Source: JANMDU01 sp031388245 (GTDB lineage Bacteria > Pseudomonadota > Gammaproteobacteria > Burkholderiales > Burkholderiaceae_C). From it: a stretch of DNA of 20,050 bases. The stretch spans positions 1-20,050 of the forward strand of contig JANNED010000181.1 of NCBI GenBank assembly GCA_031388245.1. The letters are read 5' to 3'. Each line of letters begins with the position of its first letter. The stretch's first letter is position 1. A model generated the notes under the pieces. It was not told the origin of the DNA. It saw only the letters and a list, made by a program, of their open reading frames with translations, and did no database searches. A program made the position numbers and the translations under genes. Shown piece after piece: positions 7,203-12,875 of the stretch.

Positions 7203-8816
7203 TCAATGCCGGAAATGACGAACGCCGGTGAATACCATTGCCACGCCACGCTCGTTAGCAGCATCAATCACCTCTTGGTCGCGCATGCTGCCGCCAGGCT
7301 GGATCACGCAATCCGCGCCCGCATCGACCACCACATCCAAGCCATCGCGAAACGGAAAGAATGCATCCGAGGCCACGGCCGTACCCAGCAAGCTCAATTG
7401 GGCATGCCCCGCCTTGATGCTGGCGATGCGCGCTGAATCCAAGCGACTCATCTGCCCTGCGCCTACCCCCATCGTCATGCCCTCTTTGCAGAAGACGATG
7501 GCATTGGATTTAACGAATTTAGCGACCTTCCAAGCAAACAACAAATCTTGCAGTTGCTGCGGCGTCGGTTGCAGTTGGGTCACGACTTTTAGATCGCTCA
7601 AAGCCAACTCATGGTTGTCTGCCGTTTGCATCAAAAGGCCTGAGCCAACCCGCTTGATATCGATGGCGTTTTGACCTTTGTCCCAAGCCGTGATGCCCTC
7701 CACAACGCCTTGGCTGCGGTTGTGCTGGGGCAGGGCGATTTCTAAAATACGCACATTGGCTTTTGCCTTGAACACCGCCAAGGCTTGCTGCGTGAATGAA
7801 GGTGCGATCAGCACTTCGACAAATTGCTTAGAAATTTGCAGTGCAGCGCTTTCATCCAACACGCAGTTCAGCGCAATGATGCCGCCAAATGCTGAGGTGG
7901 GATCAGTTTGAAAAGCCTTGCTGTAAGCGGCCAGCGCATTGTCTCCCAGTGCCACGCCGCAGGGATTGGCATGCTTGACGATCACGCAGGCGGGCTGCGC
8001 AAAGCTTTTCACGCATTCCCAGGCAGCATCAGCATCAGCAATATTGTTGTATGAGAGCTCTTTGCCTTGCAGCTGCTTGGCCAGAACCAATGAGCCCGGC
8101 GCAGGATACATATCGCGGTAAAACGCTGCAGCTTGATGCGGATTTTCACCATAACGCAAATCCTGTAGCTTGACAAAGCGACCATTGGTTTGCGACGGAA
8201 AAGTGCTTCTTCCCGGCGTATTGTCTGCCTTAGTTGCTTCCAAATCAATAGCAGATAAGTAATCGCTGATGGCACCATCGTAGTTGCTTATGCGATTGAA
8301 TGCGGCAACGCTGAGTGCGAATTTGGTTTTTTCAGACACCCCACCGGCTTTCAACTCAGCCAGCACACCCGCATACTGCGAAACATCGGTGAGCACAGCG
8401 ACATCTTTCCAATTCTTTGCTGCACTGCGCACCATCGCTGGCCCGCCAATATCAATATTTTCAATCGCCTCTTCCAACGTGCAACCAGGTTTTGCAACGG
8501 TCGCCTCGAATGGATAGAGATTGACAATCAGCAGGTCGATGCGCTCAATGGCATGTTCACTGAGCGCATCCATATGCGCTGGCACATCGCGCCGCGCTAG
8601 CAAGCCGCCATGCACTTTGGGATGCAAAGTTTTCACGCGGCCATCCAGCATTTCTGGGAAGCCCGTGACTTGCGCAATTTCTGTCACGGGCAGGCCATGA
8701 TCAGCCAGCAGCTTGGCAGTGCCACCTGTGGAGATCAAATCGATCTTCAAAGCGTGCAATTCACGAGCGAGATCAAGCACGCCCGTTTTATCGGATACAG
8801 AAATCAAAGCACGCAT
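7203..8816 (-). CDS. purH: bifunctional AICAR formyltransferase / IMP cyclohydrolase PurH
   Basis: PurH catalyses the last two steps of de novo IMP synthesis: formylation of AICAR with 10-formyl-tetrahydrofolate, then ring closure. The 537-residue length matches the family. The N-terminal IMP cyclohydrolase domain (about 1-195) shows ALISVSDKTG, LISTGGTAK, GRVKTLHPKVHGG and IDIGGPAMVRSAAKN. The C-terminal transformylase domain shows LRYGENPHQ (220-228), the catalytic Lys-His pair in VIVKHANPCG (K281, H282), SAFGG, and the terminal ANERGVAMVFTGVRHFRH. GAGGGGG lies 5 nt before the ATG. It follows fis by 91 bp, consistent with a dusB-fis-purH operon. The ruvC gene that often follows purH in related bacteria is not present here. 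Confidence 0.97.
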   Translation of the reverse strand: MRALISVSDKTGVLDLARELHALKIDLISTGGTAKLLADHGLPVTEIAQVTGFPEMLDGRVKTLHPKVHGGLLARRDVPAHMDALSEHAIERIDLLIVNLYPFEATVAKPGCTLEEAIENIDIGGPAMVRSAAKNWKDVAVLTDVSQYAGVLAELKAGGVSEKTKFALSVAAFNRISNYDGAISDYLSAIDLEATKADNTPGRSTFPSQTNGRFVKLQDLRYGENPHQAAAFYRDMYPAPGSLVLAKQLQGKELSYNNIADADAAWECVKSFAQPACVIVKHANPCGVALGDNALAAYSKAFQTDPTSAFGGIIALNCVLDESAALQISKQFVEVLIAPSFTQQALAVFKAKANVRILEIALPQHNRSQGVVEGITAWDKGQNAIDIKRVGSGLLMQTADNHELALSDLKVVTQLQPTPQQLQDLLFAWKVAKFVKSNAIVFCKEGMTMGVGAGQMSRLDSARIASIKAGHAQLSLLGTAVASDAFFPFRDGLDVVVDAGADCVIQPGGSMRDQEVIDAANERGVAMVFTGVRHFRH

Positions 8817-8904
8817 AGCGGCCCCCTCAGATTGTGTGAAATATGCATTGACAGAATGGCCTCAGTGATGCGCCGCCGCGCTTGGATACGCGCTGCGGCA
8901 CAAG

Positions 8905-8923
8905 GCATCACACCATGTGATGC
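8905..8923. repeat. perfect 8-bp inverted repeat spanning the fis stop codon
   Basis: GCATCACA (8905-8912), a 3-base spacer, and TGTGATGC (8916-8923) form a perfect inverted repeat over the last codons and TGA of fis. On the minus-strand transcript it could fold into a hairpin, but no U-tract follows, so it is not a classical terminator. It could protect a 3' end or bind a protein. Confidence 0.55.
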
Positions 8924-9141
8924 TCAGCCAGTTTTTTGCGCAAGGTGTTGCGGTTCAAGCCTAGCCATAGCGCGGCTTTGGATTGATTGTTCGCAGCGTT
9001 GCGCATCACCACCTCTAGCATCGGCTTTTCCACGATGCCCAAGATCATGCTGTAGAGATCGTGGGGTGTTTCGTGGCCTAAATCCTTGAAATAGGTCTCA
9101 AGACCAAACCGCACACTGTCTTCAATGTTTTTTTTGCTCAT
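8908..9141 (-). CDS. fis: Fis-family nucleoid-associated DNA-binding protein
   Basis: Fis is a small homodimeric DNA-bending protein that shapes the nucleoid and activates rRNA, tRNA and other growth-phase promoters. The 77-residue protein has the family layout: an N-terminal dimerisation part (VRFGLETYFKDLG...LYSMILGIVEKPMLEVVM) and a C-terminal helix-turn-helix NQSKAALWLGLNRNTLRKKL (about 53-72). It is shorter than the 98-residue E. coli protein at the N-terminus, as usual in betaproteobacteria. Its ATG (9141-9139) overlaps the dusB TGA (9140-9138), so translation is probably coupled to dusB, matching the conserved dusB-fis operon. Confidence 0.95.
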   Translation of the reverse strand: MSKKNIEDSVRFGLETYFKDLGHETPHDLYSMILGIVEKPMLEVVMRNAANNQSKAALWLGLNRNTLRKKLAEHHMV

Positions 9142-10220
9142 ACGTCATTCAACTCTTCAGGGTGTTCATGTCTAGTACTGGCTTGATTGCAATCGTTTGA
9201 ATACAGCGGCAAACGATCCATCTGCGCTGCGAGGCTATCAAAATAATCCGCAACGGCTTGATGCTGGCGCTGGGCATCAATTTCTGCATTCATGCGTTGG
9301 CGAAAAGCCTCACCGCCTGGCAAATCACGCACATACCAGCCAATGTGTTTGCGTGCACTGCGCACGCCCGAGCCCTCGCCATAGAGCGCGTAGTGATCTA
9401 GCAAATGCGCCAGCATCACGCGGCGCACCTCCGCCACCAAGGGCGGCGCGAGATGCTCGCCCGTTTGCAAAAAGTGTGTGATCTCTCGAAAAATCCATGG
9501 CCTGCCTTGGGCAGCACGGCCTATCATCACGGCATCGGCGCCTGTGAAATCGAGCACCGTTTTTGCCTTCTCGGGAGAATCCACATCGCCATTGGCCACC
9601 ATCGGAATGCGCAAACGGCTTTTGATCTCCGCCATCGTCTCGTATTCAGCCACGCCGCGATAGCCCTGCTCGCGCGTGCGGCCATGAATGGTGAGCATTT
9701 GAATGCCGGCCTCTTGGGCGGCCAATGCAATGCTTTGCGCATTTTTGTGTGAAGCACACCAGCCGGTGCGCATTTTCAGCGTGACTGGCACATTGTGAGG
9801 CTGCGCAGCCTGCACAACGGCTTCGATGATCTGCATGGCCAGCCTTTCGTCTTGCATCAAAGCAGAACCTGCCCACTTGTTGCAGACCTTCTTGGCCGGG
9901 CAACCCATGTTGATATCAATGATTTGCGCACCCTTGTCGATGTTGTAAGCCGCAGCATCATGCATCATCTGCGCATCCGTGCCCGCAATCTGCACGGCAA
10001 TGGGCGCACTCTCACCCACATGATTGGCGCGGCGTGAGGTTTTGAGGCTCGCCCACAAATCTTTGCGTGATGTCACCATCTCGCTGACCGCATAGCCCGC
10101 GCCCAAGGATTTGCAAAGCTTGCGAAACGGCAAATCTGTTACCCCGGCCATCGGCGCCACAAAGACCGCATTGGGTAGCTGATAAGTGCCGATACATGGG
10201 CCCAATTGCTGGGGTGTCAT
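9138..10220 (-). CDS. dusB: tRNA-dihydrouridine synthase DusB
   Basis: DusB is an FMN- and NADPH-dependent enzyme that reduces specific uridines in the tRNA D-loop to dihydrouridine. The 360-residue protein has the TIM-barrel signatures VFVAPMAGVTDLPFRKL (about 19-36), PIAVQIAG (73-80), and INMGCPAKKVCNKWAGSALM (103-122) with the catalytic Cys at C107. LTIHGRTREQGY, VANGDV and AVMIGRAAQGRPWIF follow. A C-terminal tRNA-binding helical region contains ARKHIGWY. It is the first gene of the dusB-fis-purH run and overlaps fis by 4 nt. The start has only a weak ribosome-binding site. The 66-bp upstream gap is shared with the divergent yqaA-like gene. Confidence 0.95.
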   Translation of the reverse strand: MTPQQLGPCIGTYQLPNAVFVAPMAGVTDLPFRKLCKSLGAGYAVSEMVTSRKDLWASLKTSRRANHVGESAPIAVQIAGTDAQMMHDAAAYNIDKGAQIIDINMGCPAKKVCNKWAGSALMQDERLAMQIIEAVVQAAQPHNVPVTLKMRTGWCASHKNAQSIALAAQEAGIQMLTIHGRTREQGYRGVAEYETMAEIKSRLRIPMVANGDVDSPEKAKTVLDFTGADAVMIGRAAQGRPWIFREITHFLQTGEHLAPPLVAEVRRVMLAHLLDHYALYGEGSGVRSARKHIGWYVRDLPGGEAFRQRMNAEIDAQRQHQAVADYFDSLAAQMDRLPLYSNDCNQASTRHEHPEELNDV

Positions 10221-10241
10221 AGGGTGATGGTCAGAAAGGAA

Positions 10242-10269
10242 TTGCTGAAAAAAGAGGCACGAGTATACT
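10242..10269 (+). promoter_or_regulatory. candidate promoter for the yqaA-like gene, with a palindromic -10
   Basis: TTGCTG (10242-10247), a 16-nt spacer and TATACT (10264-10269, five of six to the -10 consensus) lie just before the chosen start at 10287. TATACT is the core of a perfect 10-bp palindrome, GAGTATACTC (10261-10270), so a -10 element also reads toward dusB. The -35 is weak in both directions, and the predicted leader for the plus-strand gene would be only about 10 nt. Confidence 0.3.
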
Positions 10270-10286
10270 CCGCTGCACTTGCCTGT

Positions 10287-10772
10287 ATGGAAAATTTACC
10301 CACTTGGCTTCTTGCATTGATGGCTTGGCTGGCCTTGCCCCAGTTTGGCCTTAGCACGCTGTTCATCATCTCCATTCTCTCGGCCACCTTGTTGCCCTTG
10401 GGCTCTGAGCCAGCGGTATTTGGCCTGATCAAGCTCAATCCAGATTTATTTTGGCCAGCTATTGTTGTGGCCACAGCAGGCAATACGATTGGCGGAGCGA
10501 TTGATTGGTGGATGGGCTATGGCGCTCACCGTGCAATAGACCAATACAAAGGCCATTCTGTGCACCTTAAAGCCTTGCAATGGCTCGAGAAGCTCGGGCC
10601 CAAAGCCTGCTTGCTCTCTTGGCTTCCTGCCGTGGGCGATCCATTGTGCGCAGTGGCTGGCTGGCTCAGACTCCCATTTTGGCCTTGCTTGGGCTACATG
10701 CTGATCGGCAAATTTTTACGCTATTTGATCATGACCAGCCTGTTGCTATGGGCTTTCCCCAGCTCAATCTGA
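10287..10772 (+). CDS. YqaA/DedA-like small integral membrane protein
   Basis: A 161-residue polytopic membrane protein related to E. coli YqaA (SNARE-associated/DedA-like superfamily). It shares the signature ISILSATLLPLGSEPAVFG near the N-terminus, ATAGNTIGGAIDWWMGY in the middle, and LLSWLPAVGDPLCAVAGWLRL plus GKFLRY in the C-terminal part. Several hydrophobic segments span most of the length. The polar ATLLPLGSE and WLPAVGD stretches resemble the re-entrant loops of DedA proteins. DedA relatives include lipid scramblases/flippases and proton-dependent transporters; the activity of YqaA itself is not established. The ORF is open back to 10206, overlapping dusB. I chose the ATG at 10287 because the family has no long basic N-terminal extension. 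It is the only complete plus-strand gene here and ends at a strong terminator. Confidence 0.82.
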   Translation: MENLPTWLLALMAWLALPQFGLSTLFIISILSATLLPLGSEPAVFGLIKLNPDLFWPAIVVATAGNTIGGAIDWWMGYGAHRAIDQYKGHSVHLKALQWLEKLGPKACLLSWLPAVGDPLCAVAGWLRLPFWPCLGYMLIGKFLRYLIMTSLLLWAFPSSI

Positions 10773-10799
10773 AGTCTCACAAGCGCGCTTCGCCATAAA

Positions 10800-10827
10800 A
10801 AAACCCGCCATTTTCATGGCGGGTTTT
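10800..10827. terminator. strong bidirectional rho-independent terminator
   Basis: AAAACCCGCCA (10800-10810), loop TTTTCA, and TGGCGGGTTTT (10817-10827) form a perfect 11-bp hairpin, with a T-run on one strand and an A-run on the other. It lies between the convergent yqaA-like gene (stop at 10772) and the histone-like gene (stop at 10845), so it can terminate both. Confidence 0.92.
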
Positions 10828-10844
10828 CAGTTGCTCAAACCCAA

Positions 10845-11240
10845 TCAGGGCTTGCTGGCCGTTGGAAACGGCCAAGCAGCCTGCGGGTTCAGAGTCGTCT
10901 GAGCCGCAGGGGCAGCGGGTGCTTTCGCAGCTTTCGCAGCGGGCTTTTTCGCAGCTTTCTTGGCAGCAGGCTTCTTAGCAGCAGGCTTTTTAGCAGCGGC
11001 TTTTTTCGCGACTTTTTTTGCTGCTGCTTTTTTCGCAGGCGCCTTTTTAGCAGCTACTTTTTTAGCGGCTGGCTTTTTAGCTGCAGCTTTTTTAGCGGCT
11101 GGCTTCTTCGCAGCAGCTTTTTTAGCTGGTGCTTTTTTCGCTGCTACTTTTTTTGCAGCAGGTTTTTTAGCTGCAGCTTTTTTTGCAGCGGGTTTTTTTG
11201 CAGCGGCTTTTTTTGCCGGTGCTTTTTTCGCAGTTGCCAT
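10845..11240 (-). CDS. histone H1-like Lys/Ala repeat DNA-binding protein
   Basis: A 131-residue, extremely basic protein made almost entirely of KKxAA pentads, with the tail TTLNPQAAWPFPTASKP. Such PAKKA-repeat proteins (AlgP / bacterial H1-like) bind DNA non-specifically and are thought to help condense the nucleoid. I chose the ATG at 11240, preceded by AGGAG at 8 nt; a longer frame reaching 11294 has no comparable site. Residues 5-34 and 35-64 are an identical 30-residue super-repeat (KKAPA KKAAA KKPAA KKAAA KKPAA KKVAA); a third copy begins at 65 and then diverges. The conserved C-terminal tail is typical of Burkholderiales versions. The gene lies 226 bp after nrdB and ends at a shared terminator. 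Confidence 0.88.
   Translation of the reverse strand: MATAKKAPAKKAAAKKPAAKKAAAKKPAAKKVAAKKAPAKKAAAKKPAAKKAAAKKPAAKKVAAKKAPAKKAAAKKVAKKAAAKKPAAKKPAAKKAAKKPAAKAAKAPAAPAAQTTLNPQAAWPFPTASKP
10926..11236 (-). repeat. low-complexity Lys/Ala-coding tandem repeat with 90-bp super-repeat
   Basis: The region is a series of 15-bp pentad units (minus-strand pattern AAA AAA GCN GCN GCN) inside the histone-like gene. A higher-order 90-bp unit repeats: 11228-11139 and 11138-11049 encode identical 30-residue blocks. At DNA level the two copies differ at several synonymous positions. Several A7 runs occur on the coding strand. Confidence 0.85.
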
Positions 11241-11317
11241 GATTGTTTCTCCTAGATCTAGTTTACGGATCAACAGATAAAACACTTCGCGCACGGATGT
11301 GCACCAAGCGATTCAAG

Positions 11318-11340
11318 CTGCTGGACATTCAATCCAACAG
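11318..11340. repeat. imperfect inverted repeat between nrdB and the histone-like gene
   Basis: On the minus strand CTGTTGGA, a 7-nt loop and TCCAGCAG can pair with one G-U wobble. It lies in the 226-bp gap after nrdB, about 78 bp before the histone-like gene start. No T-run follows, so it is either a non-classical 3' structure of nrdB or a 5' leader hairpin of the next gene. Confidence 0.4.
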
Positions 11341-11466
11341 CATGAATAGGGTTGATTTGCTTGGGTTCTATATTTGAACACCTTAACAAATCTACCAGCG
11401 AAGCTTTCACGCCGCGCCAGCATCGACCAATCGCTCAGCACTTTGTCTCCAATCAATCCACCAGGA

Positions 11467-12690
11467 TCAATCCCAAGACAACGCACCTCCCGATTGGTAC
11501 TCAATCACACGGGTCTCAAAAAAGTTACGTTCTTTTTTAAGATCAATCATCTCGCTCATCCACGGAAAAGGATTCTCTTCGCCGGGAAACAACTCTTCTA
11601 AGCCAATCTGCACCGCACGGCGATTGGCAATGTAGCGCAAATAGCCTTTGAACATCGAAGCATTCAAGCCGAGCACGCCGCGCGGCATGGTGTCTTCAGC
11701 GTAGGCATATTCAAGCTCAACCGCTTTCATGAACAGGCCGTTGATTTCAGTTTTGAATTCTGCTGTCCACAAATGCGGATTCTCCAGCTTGATCTGATTG
11801 ATCAAATCGATACCAAAGTTGCAATGCATGGATTCATCGCGCAAGATGTATTGATACTGCTCAGCAGCGCCCATCATTTTGTTTTGACGACCCAGCGCCA
11901 AAATCTGCGTGAAGCCAACATAGAAGAACAAACCTTCCATCAAGCAAGCAAATACGATCAAGCTGCGCAATAGTTTTTGATCGTTTTCTGGCGTGCCAGT
12001 GACGAAATGGGGATTGGTCAGGATATCAATGAAAGGGATGAGAAACTCATCCTTGTTACGAATGCTGGCCACTTCATGATAAGCATTGAAGATCTCACTT
12101 TCATCCAAGCCCAGTGATTCCACGATGTATTGGTAGGCATGCGTATGAATCGCTTCTTCAAAGGCTTGGCGAAGCAAAAATTGGCGGCACTCTGGCGCGG
12201 TGATGTGGCGGTAGCTGCCGAGCACGATGTTGTTGGCCGCCAAAGAATCAGCCGTTACAAAAAAGCCGAGATTGCGCTTGATGAGGCGGCGCTCATCATC
12301 GGTTAAGCCATTGGGATCTTTCCACAACGCGATATCACGCGTCATGTTGATCTCTTGCGGCATCCAGTGATTGGCGCAAGTGGCCAGGTATTTTTCCCAA
12401 GCCCATTTGTATTTGAAGGGCACGAGCTGATTCACATCCGTTGCGCCGTTGATGATGCGTTTGTCTGCTGCATTCACGCGGCGATGCGTGCTGGCTTGAT
12501 TGGAATGCTCGGCTGCTTGTGCGATCTGCGCGAAATTCGCTGGCATCGGTGCACCATCGTCAAGTGTGGTGCGCACGGCAGCAGCAATTGGCGAAGGCAC
12601 TGCATCCAAGTGGCTCTGCGCATGATGCGGCTGGCGACTTGACTCAAGTGTTTGCAGTGCGGGTTTGACTTCTTCGTCCCAGGTCAACAT
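11467..12690 (-). CDS. nrdB: class I ribonucleotide reductase, beta subunit
   Basis: NrdB houses the di-metal site and stable radical that start ribonucleotide reduction. The 407-residue protein has the full ligand set by comparison with E. coli: D148 (TADS), E179 and H182 (EEAIH), E252 (LMEGLFF), E286 and H289 (DESMH). The radical tyrosine is at Y186 (HTHAYQY). The Tyr makes it a Tyr-radical type rather than the Phe-containing chlamydial Mn/Fe type, although the surrounding sequence resembles that lineage. The first about 80 residues are a variable extension. The C-terminus (YQSGGALSWD) would be the tail that docks on NrdA. GGAG lies 9 nt before the ATG. The gene starts 185 bp after nrdA ends, with no gene between, so it is probably co-transcribed under NrdR control. 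Confidence 0.96.
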   Translation of the reverse strand: MLTWDEEVKPALQTLESSRQPHHAQSHLDAVPSPIAAAVRTTLDDGAPMPANFAQIAQAAEHSNQASTHRRVNAADKRIINGATDVNQLVPFKYKWAWEKYLATCANHWMPQEINMTRDIALWKDPNGLTDDERRLIKRNLGFFVTADSLAANNIVLGSYRHITAPECRQFLLRQAFEEAIHTHAYQYIVESLGLDESEIFNAYHEVASIRNKDEFLIPFIDILTNPHFVTGTPENDQKLLRSLIVFACLMEGLFFYVGFTQILALGRQNKMMGAAEQYQYILRDESMHCNFGIDLINQIKLENPHLWTAEFKTEINGLFMKAVELEYAYAEDTMPRGVLGLNASMFKGYLRYIANRRAVQIGLEELFPGEENPFPWMSEMIDLKKERNFFETRVIEYQSGGALSWD

Positions 12691-12875
12691 AAGTGAATGC
12701 TCCGATTATGAGAGCAGATGCATGCAAATGCAAATTTCTTGCACGTCTTGCCGCATCTGATCTCGATTTTGTGTTGTTGAATTACATCGCTTTGACATCA
12801 CGACATTGTTTTTGTGTGCTGCTGTTTGCTATTAAATCAGGAGCATCCAAAAACAAAGCGCGTCGCGGTATCTTT

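Noticed and set aside
10926..11236. Possible CRISPR or non-coding satellite
   Set aside because: The periodic sequence is fully explained by an in-frame Lys/Ala repeat protein with a good ribosome-binding site; there are no unique spacers.
12705..12733. Promoter-like TTGCAT-17-CATAAT just before nrdB (minus strand)
   Set aside because: The predicted transcript start would fall downstream of the GGAG ribosome-binding site, so it is unlikely to serve nrdB.
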